Shown here: one piece after another, positions 37,775 to 46,290 of the stretch
Layout: each line of letters starts with the position of its first letter
How positions within the stretch are numbered: position 1 is the first letter of the stretch
Source: Aeribacillus composti
GTDB taxonomy: Bacteria > Bacillota > Bacilli > Bacillales > Aeribacillaceae
Length of the DNA stretch: 64,000 bases
Assembly: GCF_007827555.1 (NCBI RefSeq)
Contig: NZ_VISS01000002.1
Span: 1 to 64,000 of the forward strand
Direction: 5' to 3'
Position numbers and translations under genes: made by a program
The notes under the pieces: generated by a model
Database searches by the model: none
What the model was told of the DNA's origin: nothing
What the model saw: only the letters and a program-made list of their open reading frames with translations

Positions 37775-38620
37775 ATGGAGCAAGTTTACGGAGTAATAGG
37801 CGACCCGATCGGTCATTCGCTTTCCCCTCTCATTCATAACGATGCTTTCGATTACTTAAATATGAATGCCCGCTATCACGCATTTCAAGTAAAAGGGGAA
37901 GAGCTTGAACAAGCGGTAAAAGGGATGAAGGCTCTTGGCATAAAGGGGTTTAATGTAACGGTTCCGCATAAAGTGTCAATCATTCCTTTTCTTGATGAGT
38001 TGGATGAATCGGCTCAATTGCTTCACGCGGTAAATACAGTAAAAAACGAAGACGGGAGATTAATCGGTTTTAACACAGACGGATACGGATTTTACCTGTC
38101 ATTGAAAGAGCATATTGACAATACCAATCCCCGAGATTTAAAAGTGCTGCTGATCGGGGCGGGCGGAGCCGCTCGGGCGATCTATACAACGCTGGCGAAA
38201 GAAGGCTTTGCGTTCATTGATATTGTAAACAGAACAGCAGAGCGGGCTCATCTGTTAAAGGAAAACTGCAGCTATGAGACAAAAGGAAACGTTTATTCAT
38301 TCCAACAACTCGATCAAACGTCCAATGAATATGATGTCATCATTCAAACGACATCCATCGGGATGAAGCCGAATATCGAAGAAAAGCCGATTGAATTAAC
38401 CGGACGCGTTCATGGCGGAACTGTCGTTGCTGATATCATTTATAATCCGCTGAAAACGATGTTATTAAAAGAGGCTGAAAAGCTGGGCCTTAAAACTGTT
38501 GACGGAGTAGGAATGTTTGTTTATCAAGGGGCATGTGCGTTTCAAATATGGACGAATGTGGAACCTGATGTCAGTCGAATGAAAAAGCTCGTATATGAAA
38601 AATTAGGAGGAAAATCATGA
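37775..38620 (+). CDS. aroE: Shikimate dehydrogenase
   Basis: AroE reduces 3-dehydroshikimate to shikimate with NADPH in aromatic amino acid synthesis. The 281-residue protein has the substrate motif GDPIGHSLSP(LIHN), the catalytic lysine in NVTVPHK (about residue 66), NTDGYGF and the dinucleotide-binding GAGGAARA (about 128-135). ATG 37775 follows AAGGTGGAGAGG. Overlaps yhbY by four bases. The only metabolic gene amid ribosome-assembly neighbours, as in B. subtilis. Confidence 0.95.
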   Translation: MEQVYGVIGDPIGHSLSPLIHNDAFDYLNMNARYHAFQVKGEELEQAVKGMKALGIKGFNVTVPHKVSIIPFLDELDESAQLLHAVNTVKNEDGRLIGFNTDGYGFYLSLKEHIDNTNPRDLKVLLIGAGGAARAIYTTLAKEGFAFIDIVNRTAERAHLLKENCSYETKGNVYSFQQLDQTSNEYDVIIQTTSIGMKPNIEEKPIELTGRVHGGTVVADIIYNPLKTMLLKEAEKLGLKTVDGVGMFVYQGACAFQIWTNVEPDVSRMKKLVYEKLGGKS

Positions 38621-38913
38621 CTTTAACTGGAAAACAAAAACGTTTTTTACGCTCTCTTGCACATCATCTGAACCCGATTTTCCAAATTGGAAAGGGCGGA
38701 GTAAATTCAAATTTGCTTCAGCAGGTGAACGATTGTTTAGAAGCAAGAGAGCTCATAAAAGTGAACGTGCTGAAAAATTGTGATGAAGACAAAGCAGCAG
38801 TTGCTCAAGCACTTGTTGATGGGACAAATGCCCATCTCGTCCAAATCATCGGAAATGTCATTGTTTTATATAAAGAATCAAAAGAAAAAAAACAAATCAT
38901 TTTGCCTGAATAA
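38617..38913 (+). CDS. yhbY: YhbY-family RNA-binding protein
   Basis: A 98-residue CRS1-YhbY (CRM) domain protein with the IF3-C-like fold: [14 protein letters not shown] at the start and the GxxG loop in [13 protein letters not shown] (about residues 22-34). Family members bind ribosomal precursors of the large subunit. AATTAGGAGGAAA precedes ATG 38617, which overlaps the aroE stop as ATGA. B. subtilis yqeI. Confidence 0.92.
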   Translation: MTLTGKQKRFLRSLAHHLNPIFQIGKGGVNSNLLQQVNDCLEARELIKVNVLKNCDEDKAAVAQALVDGTNAHLVQIIGNVIVLYKESKEKKQIILPE

Positions 38914-38935
38914 ACGAACGGATGGTGCGGAAAAA

Positions 38936-39505
38936 TTGGGTAAAATCGGAATTTTTGGGGGGACATTTGACCCGCCCCATAACGGACATTTATTAATGGC
39001 CAATGAGGTTCTTCATTCTCTTAATCTGGACAAAATATGGTTTATGCCGAACAATATTCCACCCCATAAACAAAAGGAGCCGGTGACAGAAACACACCAC
39101 CGGGTAAATATGCTGAAAAGAGCAATTGAAGGAAATCCATTTTTTCAAGTCCAATTAATTGAACTTGAAAGAGAGGGTCCGTCTTTTACGTATGACACAG
39201 TGAAAATATTGAAAGAAAGATATCCAAACGAAGAATTTTATTTTATTATTGGATCAGATATGATTGAAAATTTGCCTCATTGGCATCGAATAGAGGAATT
39301 GATGGATATGGTGCAATTTGTCGGCGTGAAACGTAACGGATACTCGAATGAGAGCACATTTTTCGTAAAAGAGGTGGAAGTTCCTCAGTTTGATGTTTCC
39401 TCTACAATGATCAGAGAGCGATTGAAAAACGGACAAGCGGTGGACTATCTTCTGCCCAAAAAAGTTATTCAATATATAGGGGAGAATCGATTATATGGAA
39501 CGTGA
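38936..39505 (+). CDS. nadD: Nicotinate-nucleotide adenylyltransferase
   Basis: NadD makes deamido-NAD from nicotinate mononucleotide and ATP. The 189-residue protein opens [17 protein letters not shown] with the nucleotidyltransferase HxGH motif and ends with the ISSTxIR-like motif [10 protein letters not shown] (about 155-164). TTG 38936 is the first sensible start; only a weak ribosome site (GGATGG, GCGG) precedes it, so translation may be coupled to yhbY. The open frame extends far upstream inside yhbY, but that part is overlap. Overlaps yqeK by 11 bases. Confidence 0.92.
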   Translation: MGKIGIFGGTFDPPHNGHLLMANEVLHSLNLDKIWFMPNNIPPHKQKEPVTETHHRVNMLKRAIEGNPFFQVQLIELEREGPSFTYDTVKILKERYPNEEFYFIIGSDMIENLPHWHRIEELMDMVQFVGVKRNGYSNESTFFVKEVEVPQFDVSSTMIRERLKNGQAVDYLLPKKVIQYIGENRLYGT

Positions 39506-40055
39506 AAAAGCGTTAGCAGTTGTGGAAAAGGCGATAACGAAACAGCGTTATCAACATACTTTAGGCGTAATGGAGACAGCCATCAGTTTGGCAAAGCGGT
39601 ACGGCGCCGATGTGAAAAAGGCAGAATTAGCAGCTATTTTTCATGATTATGCCAAATTTCGGCCAAAAGATGAAATGAGAAAAATTATTATTGAACAAAA
39701 TATGCCGAAGGACTTGCTGGAATATAATACAGAACTTTGGCATGCACCTGTTGGCGCCTATTTAGTCGAGAAGGAAGTCGGCATTTCTGATAAAGAAATT
39801 TTAGATGCGATCCGCTACCATACATCCGGAAGAGAAAACATGACTCTTCTTGAAAAAGTGATTTATTTAGCTGATTATATTGAACCGGGTAGAAGCTTCC
39901 CCGGAGTCGATGAAGTCAGGGAATTGGCACAAAAAGATTTAAATGAAGCGCTCGTTCAGTCGATATCCAATACGATTGCATTTTTAATGAAGAAAAAGCA
40001 GCCGATTTACCCTGAAACGTTTAAAACTTATAATGCGCTCGTAATGAAAAATTGA
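39495..40055 (+). CDS. yqeK: HD-domain Ap4A hydrolase YqeK
   Basis: A 186-residue HD-domain phosphohydrolase. The metal-binding residues are H in [14 protein letters not shown] in AIFHDYAKF (about residues 52-60) and the histidines in [10 protein letters not shown] and [11 protein letters not shown]. subtilis YqeK-type enzymes split diadenosine tetraphosphate into two ADP. ATG 39495 lies inside the end of nadD, preceded by GGGGAG. nadD and yqeK are fused into one protein in some Firmicutes, supporting a link. Confidence 0.92.
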   Translation: MEREKALAVVEKAITKQRYQHTLGVMETAISLAKRYGADVKKAELAAIFHDYAKFRPKDEMRKIIIEQNMPKDLLEYNTELWHAPVGAYLVEKEVGISDKEILDAIRYHTSGRENMTLLEKVIYLADYIEPGRSFPGVDEVRELAQKDLNEALVQSISNTIAFLMKKKQPIYPETFKTYNALVMKN

Positions 40056-40068
40056 AGGAGTGAAGTGG

Positions 40069-40422
40069 ATGAATTCGCGTGATATTCTAGCTTTAACTGT
40101 TAAAGCAGGCAGCGATAAAAAAGCAGAAGATATCGTAGTATTAAACATGCAAGGAATTTCTCTAATAGCTGATTATTTTATGATATGCCATGCGAATAAC
40201 GAAAAAAATGTGCAAGCAATTGCCAGAGAAATGAAAGAGAAAGCAGAGGAAAACGGAATTCCCGTCAAGCGTCTCGAAGGGTTTGACGAGGCAAAATGGG
40301 TTCTCATTGATTTAGGAGATGTCGTTGCTCATGTTTTCCATAGGGATGAAAGAAGCTATTATAATTTAGAAAAATTATGGGGAGATGCTCCGCGCGAAGA
40401 AGTGAGCGAGTGGTTAGCTTGA
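40069..40422 (+). CDS. rsfS: Ribosomal silencing factor RsfS
   Basis: RsfS binds L14 on the 50S subunit and blocks joining with 30S when nutrients are short. The 117-residue protein has the DUF143 core: AEDIVVLNMQGISLIADYFMIC (split at about residues 19-40) and GFDEAKWVLIDLGDVVAHVF. ATG 40069 lies eight bases after AGGAG; GTG 40060 overlaps that site. Its stop overlaps the start of yqeM. Confidence 0.94.
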   Translation: MNSRDILALTVKAGSDKKAEDIVVLNMQGISLIADYFMICHANNEKNVQAIAREMKEKAEENGIPVKRLEGFDEAKWVLIDLGDVVAHVFHRDERSYYNLEKLWGDAPREEVSEWLA

Positions 40423-41159
40423 TTTATAAGCATTTTGCATCTGTGTACGACCGATTAATGAAAGATGTTCCTTATGATGAATGGGCGCAATTTTTGCATC
40501 AAGCGATTCAACGATATGGAAACGGCGGGAACCGGGTGCTAGATTTAGCTTGTGGAACAGGAGAAATATCGTATAGGATGGCAGAGCTTGGGTATGAGCT
40601 AACAGGTGTCGATCTCTCCGGAGAAATGCTCGCCGTTGCCCAGGAAAAGATGATGAAAAAAGGGTTTGATGCGCTCTTTATTGAACAAGATATGAGGGAG
40701 CTTAAAGGCTACAAGCCTTTTGATGCGGTGTTATTAAATTGCGATTCCATCAACTACTTGTTGAAGGAAGAGGATGTGGTCAAAACGTTTCAAGCCGTAT
40801 ACGACCACTTGAACCGAAACGGCTTATTTCTGTTTGATGCCCATTCTGTTCATAAAATGGAGAAAATATTTAAACATGCTGTATTCGCTGATAATGATGA
40901 GGATGTCAGCTATATTTGGAAATGCTTTGACGGTGAATATCCAAACAGTGTCATTCATGAATTAACCTTCTTTGTGAACAATGGAACGGATTATGTACGG
41001 TTGGATGAAGACCATTATCAAAGAACTTTTTCAATTTCTGAGTACCGACATATGTTGGAAAAGTGCGGCTTTACGATCGTTGACATAACGGATGGAATTT
41101 TTCAAAGCCCGGACATCGAGCAGGCGGAACGAATATTTTATATTGCGAAAAAAAGTTGA
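40419..41159 (+). CDS. yqeM: SAM-dependent methyltransferase YqeM
   Basis: A 246-residue class I methyltransferase. The N-terminus IYKHFASVYDRLMKDVPYDEW is typical of the YqeM group. SAM-binding motifs are VLDLACGTGEISYRMAELG (about residues 39-57), DLSGEML and EQDMREL. Substrate unknown. TTG 40419 overlaps the rsfS stop and gives the family N-terminus; the ribosome site is poor, so coupling to rsfS is likely. Last gene of the yqeG operon, followed by a terminator. Confidence 0.87.
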   Translation: MIYKHFASVYDRLMKDVPYDEWAQFLHQAIQRYGNGGNRVLDLACGTGEISYRMAELGYELTGVDLSGEMLAVAQEKMMKKGFDALFIEQDMRELKGYKPFDAVLLNCDSINYLLKEEDVVKTFQAVYDHLNRNGLFLFDAHSVHKMEKIFKHAVFADNDEDVSYIWKCFDGEYPNSVIHELTFFVNNGTDYVRLDEDHYQRTFSISEYRHMLEKCGFTIVDITDGIFQSPDIEQAERIFYIAKKS

Positions 41160-41195
41160 AACCATCGAATGTAATTTTTTTTCGATGGTTTTTTT
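41159..41195 (+). terminator. Terminator of the yqeG-yqeM operon
   Basis: A perfect 11-bp stem (41159-41169 with 41181-41191) starting at the last base of the stop codon, followed by T. Confidence 0.9.
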
Positions 41196-41231
41196 CATTT
41201 TAGCAGGAATTTTCATGAGCCCTGCAGAATA

Positions 41232-42056
41232 TTATTCATTGTCAAATTGATGCCTCACTTTTTGTAAATCTTCATCAAATTTTGCATGGGTGCTTTGAAA
41301 TAAATGATGAAACATGTCGCCTAGTTCATTTTCAAGCACTTTAATCCCCTCTCCGGTAACTCCCCCTTTTACGTGCACTTTTTCCTGCAATGTCGGAAGC
41401 GTGTAATACCCGCTTTCAAGCAGCTTGCCTATGCCGATCATCATCTCGTTTGCTAATTGAACCGCATCCTCTTTCGAAATGTCTGTTTCCGCCTCAGCAG
41501 CTTCAATAAATTTTTGTAGCAAAAAGCTGAAAAAAGCCGGTCCGCAGCTGATGATATCAGATGCAACACGGGTAATGTTATTTTCTATTAAGATTGGCTT
41601 TGATATTTTTTCAAACATGGAAAGAATGATATTTCTTGTATGTTCGCTGCATCTATTTCCAAATGTCAGCAAAGCAGCTCCCGCTTTAGCCCTGTTTGTT
41701 ATGCTTGGTATGACTCGGGCTACTTGGCATGGAACAGCCGATTCGATTTGCTCGACTGAAATCGGGCTCGTAATGGAAATTAAACATTGATGTTCTTGTA
41801 AACCAGTTTTCAGTTCCTTTAAAAGGGGGTGTATATCTAAAGGCTTAACGCATAGAAATATGAAATCGCTTTGATGAACGACCTCTATACTTGATGTACA
41901 AACATGTATTTCAGGATATTTCCGTTTGATGGCATATGCCTTTTGAATCGTTCTATTCGTTATAAACAACGATGAGGGTGTTGATACTTTTGCCTCGCAA
42001 AAAGCTTCAATGAGAATACGCCCCATATTGCCGGTTCCTATAAACCCTATTTTCAC
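41232..42056 (-). CDS. comER: ProC-like late competence protein ComER
   Basis: A 274-residue member of the pyrroline-5-carboxylate reductase family. It has the NADP-binding motif GFIGTGNMGRIL (about residues 4-15), FLCVKPLDI, and the C-terminal GGVTGEGIKVLE in place of the usual GGTT motif. In Bacillus it is divergent from comEA, as here, and is linked to competence and sporulation timing rather than clearly to proline synthesis. AGGAGGGG lies before ATG 42056. Confidence 0.9.
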   Translation of the reverse strand: MKIGFIGTGNMGRILIEAFCEAKVSTPSSLFITNRTIQKAYAIKRKYPEIHVCTSSIEVVHQSDFIFLCVKPLDIHPLLKELKTGLQEHQCLISITSPISVEQIESAVPCQVARVIPSITNRAKAGAALLTFGNRCSEHTRNIILSMFEKISKPILIENNITRVASDIISCGPAFFSFLLQKFIEAAEAETDISKEDAVQLANEMMIGIGKLLESGYYTLPTLQEKVHVKGGVTGEGIKVLENELGDMFHHLFQSTHAKFDEDLQKVRHQFDNE

Positions 42057-42145
42057 TTTTCACCCCTCCTTTTTTTAACATTGTTCTCCTACACGATATG
42101 TTCTGCTGCCTTATTTTATGAATGAATATTTAGAAAGGGGAATTC

Positions 42146-42841
42146 ATGTGTATGAACCATTTCCTTTTTATAAAAAAGTATGGGGTTTTTTTGTTAATCA
42201 TTTTCGCTGCCATTTTGTTTTTTATCATCAACAACTGGCGTGATTCAAACGAGATCGAAGTTTCCGATGAACCATTGCTGGAAACGGATGAACGAACGCC
42301 GATGCAAAAAAGCAGAGAAGATGATGACGAAGAAGAGAATGAGCGCCGTAACGAACAGACGACGATGATTTTTATTGATGTAAAGGGGGCTGTTCGTAAG
42401 CCTGGTGTTTATGAATTGCCGTCATCCAGCAGGGTGTTTGAAGCAATCGAAAAAGCTGGAGGAATGAATGACCAGGCAGACGGAAATCGTGTGAATCTGG
42501 CCAGAAAGCTAACAGACGGTATGGTTGTTTATGTGCCAAAGCTAGGCGAAAAAATTGACGAAAATGCTCTTATCGATGAAAGCGGCGCAAATGCTGATGC
42601 TTTACAAAGACCGCAAGAGAAAGAAAAAATCAATATTAATACGGCGACAAAGGAAGAGCTGCAAAAATTAACGGGAATCGGCCCTGCAAAAGCGGAAGCA
42701 ATTATCGCACACCGTGAAGAAAACGGGCCGTTTCAAAAAGAAGAGGATTTACTGGAGGTTACCGGTATAGGAGAAAAAACGTTTGAAAAGATCAAAAATG
42801 AGATTAGCGTTGACGAACATGAAGACTTGTCGATAAACTGA
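42146..42841 (+). CDS. comEA: Competence DNA receptor ComEA
   Basis: ComEA binds incoming double-stranded DNA at the outer face of the membrane. The 231-residue protein has one N-terminal membrane helix (about residues 10-28), an acidic linker, a SLBB-type domain (IDVKGAVRKPGVYELP, about 76-91) and a C-terminal double helix-hairpin-helix (INTATKEELQKLTGIGPAKA, LLEVTGIGEKTFEKI). AAAGGGG precedes ATG 42146; ATG 42152 is also possible. First of comEA-EB-EC. Confidence 0.94.
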   Translation: MCMNHFLFIKKYGVFLLIIFAAILFFIINNWRDSNEIEVSDEPLLETDERTPMQKSREDDDEEENERRNEQTTMIFIDVKGAVRKPGVYELPSSSRVFEAIEKAGGMNDQADGNRVNLARKLTDGMVVYVPKLGEKIDENALIDESGANADALQRPQEKEKININTATKEELQKLTGIGPAKAEAIIAHREENGPFQKEEDLLEVTGIGEKTFEKIKNEISVDEHEDLSIN

Positions 42842-42874
42842 AAAAGAATGTTTACAAAATTCGGAGGGGTAAAA

Positions 42875-43435
42875 GTGGATCGAATTTCTTGGAATCATTA
42901 TTTCATGGCGCAAAGCCATTTGCTTGCGCTGAGAAGCACATGTACAAGACTTGCTGTCGGTGCTACGATTGTCCGCGATAAACGGATTATTGCGGGGGGA
43001 TATAACGGCTCGATCGCAGGAGGAGTTCACTGTATTGATGAAGGCTGCTATGTGATTGATAACCATTGTGTTCGAACGATCCATGCGGAGATGAATGCGA
43101 TATTGCAATGCGCCAAATTTGGAGTGGCAACAGCAGGAGCGGAAATTTACGTCACGCATTTTCCATGCTTAGCTTGCACAAAAGCGATTATTCAAGCGGG
43201 TATTCAAAGTGTATACTATGCAAAAGATTACAAAAATCATCCATATGCAATGGAATTATTTGAACAAGCAGGTGTTCATATAGAAAAAGTCGCATTCGAT
43301 GAAACGACTTTGGATTTAAAAAATGAAGAAAAGCGCGAATATGTTGAGCAGCTTTTAAATGCTTTAAAACATCTCGGCGTATCAGAAACGGACTTGAAAA
43401 AATGGAATGAACAAGCCCGTCAACTTTTCGGCTGA
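42875..43435 (+). CDS. comEB: ComEB, dCMP deaminase family
   Basis: A 186-residue zinc-dependent deaminase of the dCMP deaminase family, with HAEMNAI (about residues 70-76) and PCLACTKAI (about 97-105) as zinc and catalytic motifs. It is known in B. subtilis as part of the competence operon, though not essential for DNA uptake, and it helps place ComGA at the pole. GTG 42875 follows CGGAGGGG. An earlier ATG at 42848 has no ribosome site. Overlap with the open comEC frame is only apparent. Confidence 0.92.
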   Translation: MDRISWNHYFMAQSHLLALRSTCTRLAVGATIVRDKRIIAGGYNGSIAGGVHCIDEGCYVIDNHCVRTIHAEMNAILQCAKFGVATAGAEIYVTHFPCLACTKAIIQAGIQSVYYAKDYKNHPYAMELFEQAGVHIEKVAFDETTLDLKNEEKREYVEQLLNALKHLGVSETDLKKWNEQARQLFG

Positions 43436-43460
43436 TCTAATCGAAAAGGAGGTTATTTTT

Positions 43461-45770
43461 TTGAGAGGCCAGTGGGCATATGTCGCGATTTCCGCATTGT
43501 TGGCGATTGTTTCCGCTACCTCTTTTCCTTCCCTTCTTCCTTTTTTCATTTTTGCTGCACTTCTTTTTTTCTTATGGCTTCAACATAAAAGGAAATTAGC
43601 TTTCATCGTTTCTTGCTCGTTTTTGTTCATGCTTCCATATTTTCATTGGTATGATCAACAAAATAAAACAAATTATCACGAAGGCATGTTATCAGCAAAA
43701 GGAAAGGTAATCTCCTCTCCTGAAATCGACGGGGATCTGATGACATTTGCGGTCGAGACGAATCAGGGAGAAAAGCTGACGGCCCGTTATACATTGAAAA
43801 CAAAACAAGAGATGAAAAATACAAATAATATACGGCCAGGTGATATATGCAATTTTTCAGGAAAGCTTGAAAAACCGAAAAATAACACAAATGAAAATGC
43901 GTTTAATTATAAGCGCTATTTGTATTTTCAGCAAATTCACTGGCTGTATAAGCTCGACAAAATCGGGCATTGTACATATAAGCCGTCATGGAAAGATCAT
44001 TTGGAAAATTACCGGCAAAAAATGATTGAATGGATTCATCATAAATTTCCAGAAAAAACAGCCGGCTTCGTCCTTGCTTTGACGGTAGGCTATCAGAACA
44101 ATATTCCAGAAGAAGATCTTGCCGCTTATCGAAAGCTAGGGATTGTTCATATTCTTTCGATTTCAGGTCTTCACGTAAGCATATTAATCGCCTCACTTTA
44201 CTTCTTCCTTTTGCGGCTGGGCATTTCAAAAGAACAAACCATTATGATTTTGATTTGCTTCCTCCCCTTTTATGCATTGTTAACAGGAGGAGCTCCGCCT
44301 GTCGTCCGCGCCTCTCTTATGGCAGCACTGATCATGGGAGGAACACTTTTTAAACAAAATATGCCCCTTTCTGATTCAATCTCATTCAGCTTTCTTCTCA
44401 TGACATTTCTTGACCCGTATGAAGTTTTTCATCTTGGATTTCAGCTTTCTTACGCAGTCACATTTTCACTAATTTTATCAAGACAAATCTTCCAAAAATG
44501 CAGGAATTCATTGCAATTGTTGGCAGCAGTTTCATTTGTTGCCCAAACTGCTTCACTGCCGATTATATGCTACTATTTTTATCAATTTTCTCTATTGAGC
44601 TTTATCATGAATATTATGTTTGTGCCGCTATACACGTTCTTTTTGCTGCCGCTTACCATGATCACCCTCATTTTAACCGTAATTTCTTCTTCCATCGGTT
44701 CAATATTTGTTTCCCTTCTTCACACTTCTTTTACTTTGTCGTCCAAAACAGCATTATTTTTCAGTAATTTGCCTTTTTTCATGATAACAACTGGAAAACC
44801 GACTGTTTATTTATTTTTGCTGCAATGCGTCATTTTTATTGCTGTTTTCTTTCAAATGGAGCATAAGCCGATGAAAAAATGGGGAAAACCGATATTGTGC
44901 AGCAGCTTGCTCACTGCATTGCTTTTGATAGCAGGAAAAATGACCATGCCGGGAGAAGTAACAGTTCTTGATGTCGGACAAGGAGACAGCATTTTTATTA
45001 GAGAGCCCGGCTTAGGTAACAGTTATTTAATTGATACAGGAGGAATGGCTGTATTTGAAAAAGAAAGCTGGCAGATGCGAAAAAAACCGTTTTCCATCGC
45101 ATTGGACGTCCTGATCCCTTATTTTCAGTCGAAAGGGGTAGAGGAAATTGAAATTTTGTTTTTAACTCATGGAGACTATGACCATATCGGCGAGTCATTA
45201 ACCTTAATCAAACAATTTCGAGTAAACAAATTGGTTATTCCAAAATATTTTTCCAGAGAAGAGCTTGAAAAGCAAATAGTAAAAGAAGCGAAAAATCGAG
45301 GAATTGAAATATTTGAATTAGAAGCAGGAGATCGGATCACAGGCAGAACAGCTTTCCACGTTCTCTCTCCTTTCACAAAATCGGATTCTAAAAATAATGA
45401 TTCTCTCGTCCTAATGGCAAAAATAGGCGGGTTGCGCTGGCTGTTTACCGGTGATCTTGAAGAAAGCGGAGAGCGGCACATGATTAAACAATATCCAAAA
45501 ATGACTGCGGATGTGGTCAAAATCGGGCATCATGGAAGCAGAACTTCGACTAGCGATATATTTTTACAAACAATTGATCCGAAGATCGGGGTCATTTCAG
45601 CAGGAAGAAACAATCGTTTCGGACATCCTCATCAAGAAGTATTGAATCGATTAAAAAAACAAAACGTATCCATTTTTCGTACAGATCAAATGGGTGCTGT
45701 CCAATACAAATATCGAAAGTCTCAAGGAACCTTTTTATTCTACCCGCCATACGATACATTAACAAAATAG
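43461..45770 (+). CDS. comEC: Competence DNA channel ComEC
   Basis: ComEC forms the membrane channel that carries single-stranded DNA into the cell. The 769-residue protein has an N-terminal membrane and OB-like domain (DUF4131, about residues 10-170) and the competence domain with about seven helices (ILSISGLHVSILIASL; ALLTGGAPPVVRASLMA). A C-terminal metallo-beta-lactamase domain (LDVGQGDSIFI; THGDYDHIGE; KIGHHGSRTSTS) is probably a nuclease for the non-transported strand. TTG 43461 lies nine bases after AAAGGAGG; the upstream in-frame ATG is inside comEB. Confidence 0.95.
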   Translation: MRGQWAYVAISALLAIVSATSFPSLLPFFIFAALLFFLWLQHKRKLAFIVSCSFLFMLPYFHWYDQQNKTNYHEGMLSAKGKVISSPEIDGDLMTFAVETNQGEKLTARYTLKTKQEMKNTNNIRPGDICNFSGKLEKPKNNTNENAFNYKRYLYFQQIHWLYKLDKIGHCTYKPSWKDHLENYRQKMIEWIHHKFPEKTAGFVLALTVGYQNNIPEEDLAAYRKLGIVHILSISGLHVSILIASLYFFLLRLGISKEQTIMILICFLPFYALLTGGAPPVVRASLMAALIMGGTLFKQNMPLSDSISFSFLLMTFLDPYEVFHLGFQLSYAVTFSLILSRQIFQKCRNSLQLLAAVSFVAQTASLPIICYYFYQFSLLSFIMNIMFVPLYTFFLLPLTMITLILTVISSSIGSIFVSLLHTSFTLSSKTALFFSNLPFFMITTGKPTVYLFLLQCVIFIAVFFQMEHKPMKKWGKPILCSSLLTALLLIAGKMTMPGEVTVLDVGQGDSIFIREPGLGNSYLIDTGGMAVFEKESWQMRKKPFSIALDVLIPYFQSKGVEEIEILFLTHGDYDHIGESLTLIKQFRVNKLVIPKYFSREELEKQIVKEAKNRGIEIFELEAGDRITGRTAFHVLSPFTKSDSKNNDSLVLMAKIGGLRWLFTGDLEESGERHMIKQYPKMTADVVKIGHHGSRTSTSDIFLQTIDPKIGVISAGRNNRFGHPHQEVLNRLKKQNVSIFRTDQMGAVQYKYRKSQGTFLFYPPYDTLTK

Positions 45771-45834
45771 GGCAGTTTTGACAGCTTGAAAATGGAGAGA
45801 TGATTGGACGGCTGGGTCCGGATTGTACAAGGAG

Positions 45835-45868
45835 CAAAAAGAAAGAGACTGCCGTTTGCAGCCTCTCT
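45835..45868 (-). terminator. Terminator of yqzM
   Basis: On the minus strand AGAGGCTGC pairs with GGCAGTCTCT (one mismatch), followed by TTCTTTTTGC. It also lies after comEC, but the T tract favours the minus strand. The 60 bases between it and the comEC stop hold nothing recognisable. Confidence 0.65.
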
Positions 45869-45870
45869 CT

Positions 45871-46002
45871 TTACGAGCCGATCAATTTAATCGCTGTTGC
45901 AATGATAAACAATGTGGCAAAAAAGCCAAAAGAAACAATAAAACCGACGGCAGAATCAACAGCATCATTACGTTTGCTTACATTTTGTTCAAATTCGTTC
46001 AT
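45871..46002 (-). CDS. yqzM: YqzM-like small membrane protein
   Basis: A 43-residue protein: a polar start (MNEFEQNVSKRNDAVDSAV) and one membrane helix (GFIVSFGFFATLFIIATAIK) ending in LIGS. GAGGAGGGG stands before ATG 46002. The same small gene sits between comEC and holA (yqeN) in B. subtilis. Function unknown; it is conserved among Bacillus. Confidence 0.88.
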   Translation of the reverse strand: MNEFEQNVSKRNDAVDSAVGFIVSFGFFATLFIIATAIKLIGS

Positions 46003-46133
46003 CTATACCCCTCCTCATCGTCATAAGTAGTATAAGCGATTTCAGCAAAAAAATCTACATTCTTAAAAATGATTCATGTTAACGATTAACAACTATATTC
46101 TTTTTCGAAAGGGAGAATATATGAATGGGTAAT

Positions 46134-46210
46134 CGTTTTTTTGTAAGTGTCCCGGGGCTTACAAAAAACGTTCATATAAATCGGAGGATTGGCTTCGCTG
46201 CCAATTCTCC
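46134..46210 (+). other. Paired hairpins upstream of holA
   Basis: The first stem is 46134-46147 with 46158-46170 (13 pairs, one bulge, loop containing CCCGGGG). The second stem is 46183-46193 with 46200-46210 (11 pairs including one G-U, loop TTCGCT). No gene overlaps; a one-codon-plus frame (ATG AAT GGG TAA) at 46121 follows AAAGGGAG. No T tract follows the second stem. Confidence 0.7.
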
Positions 46211-46224
46211 ATTATGTTGAAGTG

Positions 46225-46253
46225 TTGCGAAAAAATTTTTTTCCATATATGAT
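46225..46253 (+). promoter_or_regulatory. Probable promoter of holA
   Basis: TTGCGA (46225-46230), 17 bases, TATGAT (46248-46253), 38 bases before the start codon. Confidence 0.6.
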
Positions 46254-46290
46254 GAATGAAGCACACTTCATTTTTTAGGGGAATCTTAAG

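Noticed and set aside
38780-38935. Upstream extension of the nadD frame
   Set aside because: It lies inside yhbY; the adenylyltransferase fold starts at TTG 38936.
45800-46030. Plus-strand frames of 76 and 67 codons
   Set aside because: Antisense to yqzM, which has a clear ribosome site and a recognisable product.
46121-46132. Mini-frame ATG AAT GGG TAA after a good AAAGGGAG site
   Set aside because: Three sense codons only; may be a leader peptide but nothing supports it.
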